Both the position numbers and the translations under genes were made by a program. 64,000 bases of DNA from Pseudarthrobacter naphthalenicus. GTDB taxonomy: Bacteria; Actinomycetota; Actinomycetes; Actinomycetales; Micrococcaceae. The stretch's first letter is position 1. The number at the start of each line of letters is the position of its first letter. The stretch covers positions 124,001-188,000 of the forward strand of contig NZ_JARESG010000005.1 of the NCBI RefSeq assembly GCF_029076445.1, read 5' to 3'. The notes beneath the pieces were generated by a model, which made no database searches, had not been told where the DNA came from, and saw only the letters and a list, made by a program, of their open reading frames with translations. This document shows positions 19,709 through 28,486 of the stretch, in pieces.

Positions 19709-20490
19709 CCCCGTCCCAGCTGCCCGAGCCGTCCTCCGGACCGGAACGTTCCAACCCGGAGCAGGCCGGTCCCGGGGCGTCCCGCCCGGACCCCTCGCCC
19801 ATGGCGGGCCTGGCTGGGGATTATGCCGCCAAGGCCGGGCTGCACCGCACCCATGACGGGCAGATTGACGTCCTCAAGAGTGCGGGCGGCATCCAGGGCA
19901 TCGCCGAGAGCGTCGTCCCCGGCCTGGTTTTCCTTGTGGCCTTCACCATCACCCGGGACCTCACCCTGTCGCTGGCGGGTGCGCTGGCATCCGCCGCTGC
20001 CTTTACCGTGGCCCGCCTCATCCAGCGGCGCCCGCTGACCCAGGCGCTGGCCGGGGTTGTGGGCGTGGGTATCTCGGCGTGGCTGGCCAACACCACGGGA
20101 AAGGCAGAGGACTTTTATCTTCCCGGCTTTTTCACCAACGCCGCCTACATCGTGGCGATGGTCATCTCCATCGCCATCAAGTGGCCGCTGGCTGGCCTGC
20201 TGTTTGGGTTCATCCGTAACGAAGGCCTTGAGTGGCGCAAGGATCCGGCCCGGGTCAAGGCGTACCGGCTGGGCACCTGGATCATCGTGGCGGTCCTGGT
20301 GCTTCGGCTGATAGTCCAGGTACCGCTGTACCTGATGGGGGCGGACGGGCTGGCCGCCCTCGCCACCACGCGCCTGATCATGGCAGCACCGCTGTATATC
20401 CTCGGCGTCTGGATCGCCTGGCTGGTCACCCGCCCGGCGCCGGCCGGTGCCGGCGATCAGCCGTCGAAACCGTCGTCCTCAGGAGCCTGA
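19705..20490 (+). CDS. DUF3159 family membrane protein
   Basis: 261 aa. A Pro/Gly-rich cytoplasmic N-terminus of about 50 residues precedes five or six hydrophobic segments, starting with VVPGLVFLVAFTITRDLTLS and including FFTNAAYIVAMVISIAIKWP. This is the DUF3159 arrangement (Rv2693c); function unknown, with a small-solute transporter-like appearance. The ATG overlaps the OB-fold stop. Its 3' end overlaps the convergent RCK gene by 34 bp, so both proteins share DNA at their C-termini. Confidence 0.85.
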   Translation: MTPSQLPEPSSGPERSNPEQAGPGASRPDPSPMAGLAGDYAAKAGLHRTHDGQIDVLKSAGGIQGIAESVVPGLVFLVAFTITRDLTLSLAGALASAAAFTVARLIQRRPLTQALAGVVGVGISAWLANTTGKAEDFYLPGFFTNAAYIVAMVISIAIKWPLAGLLFGFIRNEGLEWRKDPARVKAYRLGTWIIVAVLVLRLIVQVPLYLMGADGLAALATTRLIMAAPLYILGVWIAWLVTRPAPAGAGDQPSKPSSSGA

Positions 20491-21197
20491 GCTCCGGCCG
20501 GCAGCACGGCTTCCGGCTCATGGACCACGGTTTCGCCAGATTCGGGGGACAGCAGTGCGCGGAGTTCGTCCTCCGCGGCGATGGTGGTGACGAAGAACAG
20601 TTCATCCCCGCCGTCGATGACGTCGTCGCGGCTGGGCGTGATGGGTGCGTGGTCACGGAGGATAGCCACCAGGGTGGCGTCCTCGGGCCAGGTGATGTCG
20701 CCAACTGTCAGTCCGATGACGTGGGAATCGTGCGGCACCGTGAATTCCACGAGTGAGGAAACCCCGGTCTGCAGGGTCAGCAGCCTGACCAGGTCACCGA
20801 TTTCCACAGCCTCTTCCACCAGCGCCGTCATCAGCTGGGGAGTGTTCACGGCTACGTCCACGCCCCAGGAATCGTTGAACATCCAGTCGTTCTTCGGGTT
20901 GTTGACCCGGCCCACCGTGCGGCCCACGCCGAATTCGGTTTTGGCCAGCAGCGAGACCACCAGGTTGACCTTATCGTCCCCGGTGGCGGAGACCACGACG
21001 TCGGCGTCCTCCACTTTTGCCCCCTGCAGGGTGCTGAGCTCGCAGGCATCGCCCACCAGCCAGTGCGCGCCGCGCAGCCCGCTGCGGCCGATGACCTCTG
21101 GCTTGAGATCGATCAGCAGGATGTCGTGTTTGTGTGCCAGAAGTTCCCTGGCGATCGATGACCCGACACTGCCGGCACCGACGATGACAACTTTCAC
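20457..21197 (-). CDS. ceoC: TrkA/RCK potassium-channel regulatory protein (CeoC-like)
   Basis: 246 aa. An N-terminal Rossmann RCK domain with MKVVIVGAGSVGSSIARELL and the acidic end of strand 2 (LIDLKPE) binds NAD(H) or ATP; a C-terminal TrkA-C domain begins near SSLVEFTVPHDSHVIGLTVG. Such proteins gate Trk/Ktr potassium uptake from the cytoplasmic face. The GTG start at 21197 shares a base with the stop codon of the second RCK gene. The C-terminal tail (about 30 acidic and hydrophobic residues) is encoded in DNA shared with DUF3159. Confidence 0.85.
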   Translation of the reverse strand: MKVVIVGAGSVGSSIARELLAHKHDILLIDLKPEVIGRSGLRGAHWLVGDACELSTLQGAKVEDADVVVSATGDDKVNLVVSLLAKTEFGVGRTVGRVNNPKNDWMFNDSWGVDVAVNTPQLMTALVEEAVEIGDLVRLLTLQTGVSSLVEFTVPHDSHVIGLTVGDITWPEDATLVAILRDHAPITPSRDDVIDGGDELFFVTTIAAEDELRALLSPESGETVVHEPEAVLPAGAQAPEDDGFDG

Positions 21198-21868
21198 TAC
21201 AACTCCTTGACAGGTGCTTTGGCCAGGATCTGGGCGACCTGGGAACTTCGGTCCACCGGCAGCATGGCATGCACGGTGTCGCCGTCCTGGTAGAGGGTGC
21301 CGGACTCAGGCAGGATGCCTTCGCCGAACCTGGTGAGGTAGGCCACCCGGATGCCGGCAGCCTTCTCAACTGAGGCGATCCGCTGGCCGATCCAGCCGGC
21401 GTCGAGATCCACCTCGGTAAGCACCAGCCGGCCGGAAGGCTCACGGAAATCCCCGGCGATGTGCTGCTCGGGCAGGATACGGCGCAGCACCTGGTCAGCG
21501 CTCCAGCGCACTGCCGCGACCGTGGGAATGCCAAGCCGCTGGTAGATCTCCGCCCGGCCGGGGTCATAGATCCTGGCCACCACATGGGGAACGTGGAACG
21601 TCTCGCGCGCCACCCGGGTTGCCAGGATGTTGGAGTTGTCCCCGCTGGACACGGCCGCGAAGGCGTAGGCCTCGGCAACTCCGGCCTGCTGGAGGGTGTC
21701 CCGGTCAAAACCCACACCGGTGACTTTGCGCCCGGTGAAGCCCTGCCGAAGCCGGCGGAACGCCCGGTCGTCCTGGTCGATGATGGCGACGGAATGGCCT
21801 GCATCCTCCAGCGTGTGCGCCAGGGTGGCCCCCACCCGGCCACATCCCATGATCACGAAATGCGCCAC
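21197..21868 (-). CDS. ceoB: TrkA/RCK potassium-uptake regulatory protein (CeoB-like)
   Basis: 223 aa with a GTG start and a TAAGGAA ribosome-binding site. The N-terminus MAHFVIMGCGRVGATLAHTL is an RCK nucleotide-binding loop with IIDQDD at strand 2; a TrkA-C domain follows from about residue 140. Paired with the next gene, as Rv2691/Rv2692 in M. tuberculosis. The pair is divergent from a KimA-like potassium transporter, so they may regulate it rather than a classical TrkH/TrkG subunit, none of which is in the window (inference). Confidence 0.85.
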   Translation of the reverse strand: MAHFVIMGCGRVGATLAHTLEDAGHSVAIIDQDDRAFRRLRQGFTGRKVTGVGFDRDTLQQAGVAEAYAFAAVSSGDNSNILATRVARETFHVPHVVARIYDPGRAEIYQRLGIPTVAAVRWSADQVLRRILPEQHIAGDFREPSGRLVLTEVDLDAGWIGQRIASVEKAAGIRVAYLTRFGEGILPESGTLYQDGDTVHAMLPVDRSSQVAQILAKAPVKEL

Positions 21869-21974
21869 CGTGTTTCCTTACCTTCCGTCGGCTGTTACTG
21901 CTGCAAGAACTCTACCGGCACCCCGGGTTCGGCAGCCGCTTCGACGCCGTCATGACATGCGCCGCGAATACGAC

Positions 21975-21986
21975 TAGCTTTGTGGA
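21975..21986 (+). promoter_or_regulatory. Leaderless promoter of the KimA-like transporter
   Basis: TAGCTT (21975-21980), 6 nt, then GTG at 21987. The absence of a 5' leader excludes a c-di-AMP (ydaO) riboswitch of the kind that controls some kimA genes. Confidence 0.55.
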
Positions 21987-23963
21987 GTGCTGACAATATT
22001 GAATGCCGTAAAACGGGTGCTGGTGGGCAGGCCCTTCAGGAATGACAGGCTGGCCCACACCCTGCTGCCCAAACGGATAGCACTTCCGGTGTTCGCCTCC
22101 GATGCCCTGTCCTCGGTGGCGTACGCGCCGGACGAGATCCTGCTGACCCTGGCCCTTGCCGGCGTCAGTGCCGTTGCCATTTCGCCCTGGGTGGGCCTGG
22201 CAGTCATGGTGGTGCTGCTGACAGTGGTGGCCTCATACCGCCAGAACGTGCATGCCTACCCGTCCGGTGGCGGGGACTACGAAATCGCCAACGAAAACCT
22301 TGGCAAGTACGCCGGCCTCACGGTGGCGTCCGCCCTGCTGGTGGACTACGTCCTGACCGTGTCGGTCTCGATGTCCTCCGCCGCCGCCTACCTCATCACC
22401 GCCGTGCCCGCCCTGCACGGGGAACAGGCGCTCATCGCCACCATCGGCGTGATCATCCTCGCACTCGTCAACCTGCGCGGCATCAAGGAGGCCGGCAGCG
22501 TCTTTGCCGTCCCCACCTACATCTTCATGGCCTCCATCCTCGGCATGACAGCAGTGGGCGTCTTCCAGGCCGCTACCGGCCAGCTGGGCGAGGCGCCCTC
22601 GGCCAACTTCGAGATCATCCCCGCGCCCGGCTTCGACGAAGGGCTGGTGGGCCTGGCCGGCGCCTTCCTGCTCCTGCGGGCCTTCTCGTCCGGCGCCGCC
22701 GCACTGACCGGTGTCGAAGCCATCAGCAACGGCGTGCCCAACTTCAAGGTGCCCAAGAGCAAGAACGCTGCCACCACCCTGCTGCTGCTTGGTACGATCG
22801 GCGCCGCCATGCTGGCAGGCATCATCTACCTCGCCAACGCCACCAGGGTCCACATTGTGCTTGACCCGGCCACCGAGTTCCTCCTCAACGGCCTGCCGCT
22901 GCCCGAAGGCTATATCCAGAGCCCGGCCATCAGCCAGATTGCGCAGACCATCTTCGGCCCCGGGTCCATTCCGTTCTACATCGTGGTGGCTGCGACCGGC
23001 GTGATCCTGGTGTTTGCCTCTAACACCGCCTTTAACGGCTTCCCGGTCCTTGGCTCCATCCTCGCCCAGGACGGCTACCTGCCCCGCCAGCTGCGGACCA
23101 GGGGCGACCGCCTGGCCTTCAGCAACGGCGTCCTGGCGCTGGCCGCCGGTGCCCTGGTGCTGATCATTTCCTTCAACGCCGATGTCACCAAACTGATTCA
23201 GCTCTACATTGTGGGTGTATTCATTTCCTTCACGCTGAGCCAGCTGGGCATGATCCGGCATTGGGGGAGGCACCTCAAGCTCGCCAAGGACAAAGCAGTC
23301 CGGCGCAAGATGATGAAGTCCCGCACCATCAACACCATCGGCTTCGGCATGACCGGACTGGTGCTGGTGATCGTGCTGATCACCAAGTTTGAACAGGGCG
23401 CGTGGATCGCCCTGTTGGCCATGTTCTTTCTGTTCCTGATCATGTGGAGCATCCGGGCCCACTATGACAACGTGGCCAAGGAACTGGCCGTGGATGAGGA
23501 CTCCTCACCGCGCGCCCTGCCGTCCCGGGTCCACGCCGTGCTGCTGGTCTCGCACGTGCGCAAGCCTGTGCTCCGCGCCCTGGCGTACGCCCGGGCGTCG
23601 CGGCCTTCACGGCTTGATGCCATTACCGTGGATATCAACGCCGAGGAAACAGCGCACACCGTGGCTGACTGGGAAAAGCTGGAGATCCCCGTGCCGCTCA
23701 CCGTCCTGGCGAGCCCCTACCGCGAGACCATCACGCCCATCATGGAATACGTCAAGAACATGCGCCGCGACTCGCCCCGCGACCTGGTGGTGGTGTACAT
23801 CCCCGAATACGTGGTGGGTAAGTGGTGGGAGCAACTGGTCCATAACCAGACAGCACTGCGTATCAAGACCCGGCTGCACTTCGAACCCGGCGTGATGGTG
23901 GCCAGTGTCCCGTGGCAGCTTAAATCGTCCGAAGAAGCAAAGAACCTGCAGGATATCCAATGA
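21987..23963 (+). CDS. APC-family permease, KimA-like potassium transporter
   Basis: 658 aa. Twelve or so hydrophobic segments fill residues 30-490, opening with FASDALSSVAYAPDEILLTL, which closely recalls the SSDALSSVAYG motif of KimA. A cytosolic C-terminal domain with HAVLLVSHVRKPVLRALAYA and VVYIPEYVVGKWWEQLVHNQ matches the USP-like domain of KimA proteins. KimA is a high-affinity K+/H+ symporter that binds c-di-AMP. The divergent RCK pair supports a potassium role. Amino-acid transport is the fallback annotation for the superfamily. GTG start, leaderless. Stop overlaps the next ATG (ATGA). Confidence 0.82.
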   Translation: MLTILNAVKRVLVGRPFRNDRLAHTLLPKRIALPVFASDALSSVAYAPDEILLTLALAGVSAVAISPWVGLAVMVVLLTVVASYRQNVHAYPSGGGDYEIANENLGKYAGLTVASALLVDYVLTVSVSMSSAAAYLITAVPALHGEQALIATIGVIILALVNLRGIKEAGSVFAVPTYIFMASILGMTAVGVFQAATGQLGEAPSANFEIIPAPGFDEGLVGLAGAFLLLRAFSSGAAALTGVEAISNGVPNFKVPKSKNAATTLLLLGTIGAAMLAGIIYLANATRVHIVLDPATEFLLNGLPLPEGYIQSPAISQIAQTIFGPGSIPFYIVVAATGVILVFASNTAFNGFPVLGSILAQDGYLPRQLRTRGDRLAFSNGVLALAAGALVLIISFNADVTKLIQLYIVGVFISFTLSQLGMIRHWGRHLKLAKDKAVRRKMMKSRTINTIGFGMTGLVLVIVLITKFEQGAWIALLAMFFLFLIMWSIRAHYDNVAKELAVDEDSSPRALPSRVHAVLLVSHVRKPVLRALAYARASRPSRLDAITVDINAEETAHTVADWEKLEIPVPLTVLASPYRETITPIMEYVKNMRRDSPRDLVVVYIPEYVVGKWWEQLVHNQTALRIKTRLHFEPGVMVASVPWQLKSSEEAKNLQDIQ

Positions 23964-25381
23964 CCCCCCAGCCCCACAGCACCGCCGCCACCGCACCCGC
24001 CCCGGACGCCGCCGTCGAACTGGTGCTCGACGTTGGCCCGGTGGCCCACGGCGGGCACTGCGTGGCCCGGCACGAGGGCCGGGTGATCTTTGTCCGGCAC
24101 GGGATTCCCGGTGAAAAAGTCCGTGTACGGCTCACCGACGCGGAGGAGTCAGCCAAATTCTGGCGCGCCGACGTGGTGGAGGTCCTGGCCGCCTCCCCGG
24201 ACCGCGTGGATCACTTCTGGCATGCGGCGGACTCATCCCGTTCCTGGCAGCACGGGCACCCTCCGGTGGGCGGTGCCGAATTCGGCCACATCTCCCTGGC
24301 ACGCCAGCGGGGGCTTAAATCGGCGGTACTCGCCGAACAGCTCAAGCGCCTTGCCGGCGTCGAAAGCGTGCCCGGTCTTGCCGACCTGGCGAACGTTGTG
24401 GAGGAAGTGCGGGGGAGTGCCCCCGGCGCGGAGTCCGGGGCAGACGAAACATACGACGCCGGCACCGGGCTGGGGTGGCGCACGCGCGTTGGCTTCTCCG
24501 TCACCGCCGCCGGAAAACTTGGCATGCATGCGCACCGTTCGGACTCCATCGTTGCCGTCCGGGAGATGCCGCTGGCTTCCGAACGGATTAACCGGTTGCG
24601 GCTGTGGGACCACGACTTCCAGGGCATCGAGCGCGTGGAGGTTGCGGCGCCGTCGAACGGCTCCCGCCCCCTGGTGCTGCTTGCCCCCGCGCCCGGAACC
24701 AGCCCCAAGCGGCTCAACGCCGTCGCGGCCGGGCTACCCGACGACGTCTCCGTAGCCGCGTTCGATCCCCTCACCGAAGAAGTCCGGCAACTCCGCGGCC
24801 GCACCTGGGTCCAGGAGTCCGCAGCCGGGCACGAATACCGGGTCACGGGAGCGGGTTTCTGGCAGATCCACCGCAACGCGCCCGGAACACTTGTGGGCGC
24901 TGTCACAGAATTCCTCCACGGCGGCGGCTTCCTGGGGCCCGGATCCGTGGTGGCTGACCTCTACGCGGGAGCCGGGCTCTTCACGGCACCGCTGGCCGAT
25001 GCCGTGGGCGAGACCGGCTCTGTTCTCTCGGTGGAAGGCGCGCCGGGAACCAGCCGGGACGCCCGAAAGAACCTGCACGGTGCCCCGCAGGTGGAAATCG
25101 TGCAGGGCAGGGTAGAGCGGATCCTCCGCCAGAAACCGCGGAATTTCGATGCCCTGGTGCTGGACCCGCCCCGGGCCGGGGCAGGCAAGGCGGTCGTCAG
25201 CCAGCTCGTGGCCGCCGGACCCCGGGCGGTTGCCTACGTTTCCTGCGATCCGGCATCGTTTGCCCGGGACGTTGGGTACTTCCAGCAATCGGGATGGTCA
25301 CTGGCCGGCCTGCGTGCGTTTGACCTGTATCCCCACACGCACCACCTGGAGACGGTCGCCCTGCTGACGCCGGCCCCGTGA
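23960..25381 (+). CDS. Class I SAM-dependent RNA methyltransferase with TRAM domain (TrmA/RlmC/RlmD family)
   Basis: 473 aa. An N-terminal TRAM domain (about 12-75, GHCVARHEGRVIFVRHGIPG) precedes a Rossmann methyltransferase domain with the SAM loop VADLYAGAGLFT, the DPPRAGAGKAVVSQL motif and the catalytic cysteine in VSCDPASFARD. These enzymes make 5-methyluridine in rRNA or tRNA; which site is modified cannot be told. It is coupled by ATGA to the transporter gene, as in Rv2690c/Rv2689c. Confidence 0.88.
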   Translation: MTPQPHSTAATAPAPDAAVELVLDVGPVAHGGHCVARHEGRVIFVRHGIPGEKVRVRLTDAEESAKFWRADVVEVLAASPDRVDHFWHAADSSRSWQHGHPPVGGAEFGHISLARQRGLKSAVLAEQLKRLAGVESVPGLADLANVVEEVRGSAPGAESGADETYDAGTGLGWRTRVGFSVTAAGKLGMHAHRSDSIVAVREMPLASERINRLRLWDHDFQGIERVEVAAPSNGSRPLVLLAPAPGTSPKRLNAVAAGLPDDVSVAAFDPLTEEVRQLRGRTWVQESAAGHEYRVTGAGFWQIHRNAPGTLVGAVTEFLHGGGFLGPGSVVADLYAGAGLFTAPLADAVGETGSVLSVEGAPGTSRDARKNLHGAPQVEIVQGRVERILRQKPRNFDALVLDPPRAGAGKAVVSQLVAAGPRAVAYVSCDPASFARDVGYFQQSGWSLAGLRAFDLYPHTHHLETVALLTPAP

Positions 25382-25472
25382 TGCTACTAGGATGGCGGTA
25401 GTAATCCCACGTCGCGCACCGTAAACACGGTTGAGTATTCACGGCTGACCTCCTGCAACTTTGTGGCCAGCA

Positions 25473-25494
25473 CTAATTAGGCCTGCCTAACTAG
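25473..25494. promoter_or_regulatory. Palindromic operator upstream of aconitase
   Basis: CTAATTAGGC-CT-GCCTAACTAG, 10-bp arms with a single mismatch, centred about 63 bp before the acn ATG. TTGTGG at 25461-25466 with a 17-bp spacer would put a -10 inside the right arm, so the site could act by blocking polymerase. It does not have the DtxR/IdeR spacing, and the protein that binds it is unknown. Confidence 0.55.
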
Positions 25495-25546
25495 CAAGCG
25501 GTCTACCGCGCGACAAAGATGAAACTGTTGCGAGAGGAGTCCTGCG

Positions 25547-28357
25547 ATGAGCACAGTGGACAGCTTCGGTTCAAAAGGCAAACTTAATGTAGCCGGAACC
25601 GAATACGAAATTTTCCGGTTGAACTCCGTTGAAGGTGCAGAAAACCTTCCGTTCAGCCTCAAGGTATTGCTTGAAAACCTGTTGAGGACCGAGGACGGCG
25701 CGAACATCACTGCCGATCACGTGCGTGCCTTGGCCGGGTGGGATCCCAATGCCCAGCCCGATACAGAAATCCAGTTCACGCCTGCCCGCGTGATCATGCA
25801 GGACTTCACCGGCGTCCCCTGCGTGGTGGACCTGGCGACCATGCGTGAAGCGGTCAAGGAACTCGGCGGTGACCCCAAGCGGGTCAACCCGTTGGCTCCT
25901 GCGGAAATGGTCATCGACCACTCCGTTCAGATCGACGCCTTCGGTAACTCCGGCGCACTGGAGCGCAACATGGAGATCGAATACCAGCGCAACGGCGAGC
26001 GTTACCAGTTCCTTCGCTGGGGCCAGACGGCGTTCGATGACTTCAAGGTAGTTCCCCCGGGAACCGGCATTGTGCACCAGGTCAACATCGAGTACCTGGC
26101 ACGCACCGTCATGACCCGCGAAGTTGACGGGGTTCTCCGGGCCTACCCGGACACCTGCGTCGGCACCGACTCGCACACCACCATGGTCAACGGCCTGGGT
26201 GTCCTGGGCTGGGGCGTTGGCGGCATCGAAGCCGAAGCGGCCATGCTGGGCCAGCCGGTCTCCATGCTCATCCCGCGCGTGGTGGGCTTCAAGCTGACCG
26301 GGTCCATCCCCGCCGGCGCCACCGCCACGGACGTGGTGCTGACCATCACCGAGCAGCTGCGCAAGCACGGCGTGGTGGGCAAGTTCGTGGAATTCTACGG
26401 CGAAGGTGTCGCGGCTGTGCCGCTGGCCAACCGCGCCACCATCGGCAACATGAGCCCGGAATTCGGTTCCACGGCCGCAATGTTCCCGATCGACGACGTC
26501 ACATTGGACTACCTGCGCCTCACCGGCCGCTCGGAAGAGAATGTTGCCCTCGTGGAGTCCTACGCGAAGGAACAGGGCCTCTGGCACGATCCTTCCAAGG
26601 AGATCAAGTTCTCCGAGTACCTGGAACTGGACCTGTCCACCGTTGTTCCGTCCATCTCCGGCCCGAAGCGTCCCCAGGACCGCATCGAGCTCACCGATGC
26701 CAAGGAGCAGTTCCGCAAGGACATCCACAACTACGTCGCCATCGAAGACGGCAGCGTGGACGAGTCCCTGGACGAATCGTTCCCGGCCTCGGACGCCCCG
26801 TCCTTCACGCACGCCGACTCCCACACCACGGAGACCACCCGTGTCCAGTCGGCAGCGAACGGCGCCAACGGGCGTCCCAGCAGCCCGGTGCACATCAAGA
26901 CCGAAGACGGCCGCGAGTTCGAGCTGGACCACGGAGCGGTTTCGATCGCCTCCATCACCTCCTGCACGAACACGTCCAACCCGTCCGTGATGCTGGCCGC
27001 AGCCCTGCTGGCCCGCAACGCCGTGGACAAGGGCCTGATGTCCAAGCCGTGGGTCAAGACCTCCGTGGCTCCCGGTTCCAAGGTAGTCACCGACTACTAC
27101 GAAAAGTCCGGCCTGACCCCGTACCTGGAGAAGCTTGGCTTCTACATCGTGGGCTACGGCTGCGCCACCTGCATCGGCAACTCCGGCCCGCTGGACGCTG
27201 AAATCTCCGAGGCCATCCAGGCCAACGACCTTTCCGTCACCGCAGTGCTCTCCGGTAACCGTAACTTCGAAGGCCGGATCAACCCGGACGTGAAGATGAA
27301 CTACCTGGCCTCCCCGCCGCTGGTCATCGCCTACGCCCTGGCCGGTTCCATGGACTTCGACTTCGACACCGATTCCCTCGGCAAGGACGAAGCCGGCAAC
27401 GATGTCTTCCTGAAGGACATCTGGCCGAACCCGGTTGAGGTCCAGAAGGTCATCGATTCCTCCATCGACAAGGACATGTTCGCCCGTGGCTACGAGGGCG
27501 TTTTCGACGGCGACGCACGCTGGAAGGCGCTCGACACGCCCGCCGGTGACACCTTCGCCTGGGATCCGAACTCCACCTATGTCCGGAAGCCCCCGTACTT
27601 CGAGGGCATGAAGGCCCAGCCGGAGCCCGTCCGGGACATCACCGGCGCCCGCGTGCTGCTGAAGCTCGGCGATTCGGTCACCACCGACCACATCTCCCCG
27701 GCCGGCTCCTTCAAGTCGGACACCCCCGCCGGCCAGTACCTGCTGGCCAACGGTGTGGAGCGCAAGGACTTCAACTCCTACGGCTCACGCCGTGGCAACC
27801 ACGAAGTCATGATCCGCGGCACGTTCGCGAACATCCGCATCAAGAACCAGCTCCTGGACGGCGTGGAGGGCGGCTTCACCCGCGACTTCACCCAGGCCGA
27901 CGGCCCGCAGGCCTACGTCTACGACGCCGCCCAGAACTACCAGGCAGCCGGCACCCCGCTGGTGGTCCTGGCGGGCAAGGAATACGGTTCCGGATCCTCC
28001 CGTGACTGGGCAGCGAAGGGTACGGCGCTCCTGGGCGTCAAGGCCGTCGTCGCCGAAAGCTACGAGCGCATCCACCGCTCCAACCTGATCGGCATGGGCG
28101 TCCTGCCCCTGCAGTTCCCGGCCGGCGAGACCGCGGCCACGCTGGGCCTGACCGGCACGGAAACCTTCTCGGTTGAGGGCGTCACCGCCCTGAACGAAGG
28201 CACCACGCCCAAGACCCTGAAGGTCACCGCCACCGCAGAAGACGGTACTGCCAAGTCCTTCGATGCGGTCCTGCGCATCGATACCCCGGGTGAAGCAGAC
28301 TACTACCGCAACGGCGGCATCCTGCAGTACGTCCTGCGCCAGATCTCCGCTAACTAG
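25547..28357 (+). CDS. acn: Aconitate hydratase A
   Basis: 936 aa, the size of bacterial AcnA/IRP-type aconitases. Interconverts citrate and isocitrate in the TCA cycle. The [4Fe-4S] cysteines are seen in [12 protein letters not shown] and [11 protein letters not shown]; the [21 protein letters not shown] and [13 protein letters not shown] substrate motifs are intact. A variable acidic insert (about residues 400-445, [17 protein letters not shown]) is typical of actinobacterial aconitases. An AGAGGAGTCC ribosome-binding site precedes the ATG. It is monocistronic: palindrome upstream, strong terminator downstream. AcnR, the usual actinobacterial repressor encoded beside acn, is absent here. 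Confidence 0.96.
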   Translation: MSTVDSFGSKGKLNVAGTEYEIFRLNSVEGAENLPFSLKVLLENLLRTEDGANITADHVRALAGWDPNAQPDTEIQFTPARVIMQDFTGVPCVVDLATMREAVKELGGDPKRVNPLAPAEMVIDHSVQIDAFGNSGALERNMEIEYQRNGERYQFLRWGQTAFDDFKVVPPGTGIVHQVNIEYLARTVMTREVDGVLRAYPDTCVGTDSHTTMVNGLGVLGWGVGGIEAEAAMLGQPVSMLIPRVVGFKLTGSIPAGATATDVVLTITEQLRKHGVVGKFVEFYGEGVAAVPLANRATIGNMSPEFGSTAAMFPIDDVTLDYLRLTGRSEENVALVESYAKEQGLWHDPSKEIKFSEYLELDLSTVVPSISGPKRPQDRIELTDAKEQFRKDIHNYVAIEDGSVDESLDESFPASDAPSFTHADSHTTETTRVQSAANGANGRPSSPVHIKTEDGREFELDHGAVSIASITSCTNTSNPSVMLAAALLARNAVDKGLMSKPWVKTSVAPGSKVVTDYYEKSGLTPYLEKLGFYIVGYGCATCIGNSGPLDAEISEAIQANDLSVTAVLSGNRNFEGRINPDVKMNYLASPPLVIAYALAGSMDFDFDTDSLGKDEAGNDVFLKDIWPNPVEVQKVIDSSIDKDMFARGYEGVFDGDARWKALDTPAGDTFAWDPNSTYVRKPPYFEGMKAQPEPVRDITGARVLLKLGDSVTTDHISPAGSFKSDTPAGQYLLANGVERKDFNSYGSRRGNHEVMIRGTFANIRIKNQLLDGVEGGFTRDFTQADGPQAYVYDAAQNYQAAGTPLVVLAGKEYGSGSSRDWAAKGTALLGVKAVVAESYERIHRSNLIGMGVLPLQFPAGETAATLGLTGTETFSVEGVTALNEGTTPKTLKVTATAEDGTAKSFDAVLRIDTPGEADYYRNGGILQYVLRQISAN

Positions 28358-28384
28358 CAGGTATCTGAACCACGCAGCATCCTC

Positions 28385-28433
28385 CCGAAGCCCCGGCCGG
28401 TCAGCGACCAGCCGGGGCTTCGGCTTTGCATTT
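28385..28433 (+). terminator. Rho-independent terminator of acn
   Basis: A 13-bp perfect stem, CCGAAGCCCCGGC / GCCGGGGCTTCGG, with a 13-nt loop (28398-28410), followed by the T-containing run CTTTGCATTT. Confidence 0.85.
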
Positions 28434-28486
28434 CACCCAAGGCGTTAGAGTTAATAGGCACGTCTACCACCCGAAGGAGGGGTCAT

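Noticed and set aside
25473..25494. DtxR/IdeR iron box upstream of acn
   Set aside because: TTAGG and CCTAA are present but spaced by 4 bp, not the 9 bp of the iron-box consensus.
25571..27691. A 706-codon open frame opposite aconitase
   Set aside because: Low-complexity Gly/Val/His/Asp composition typical of an antisense shadow; acn is unambiguous.
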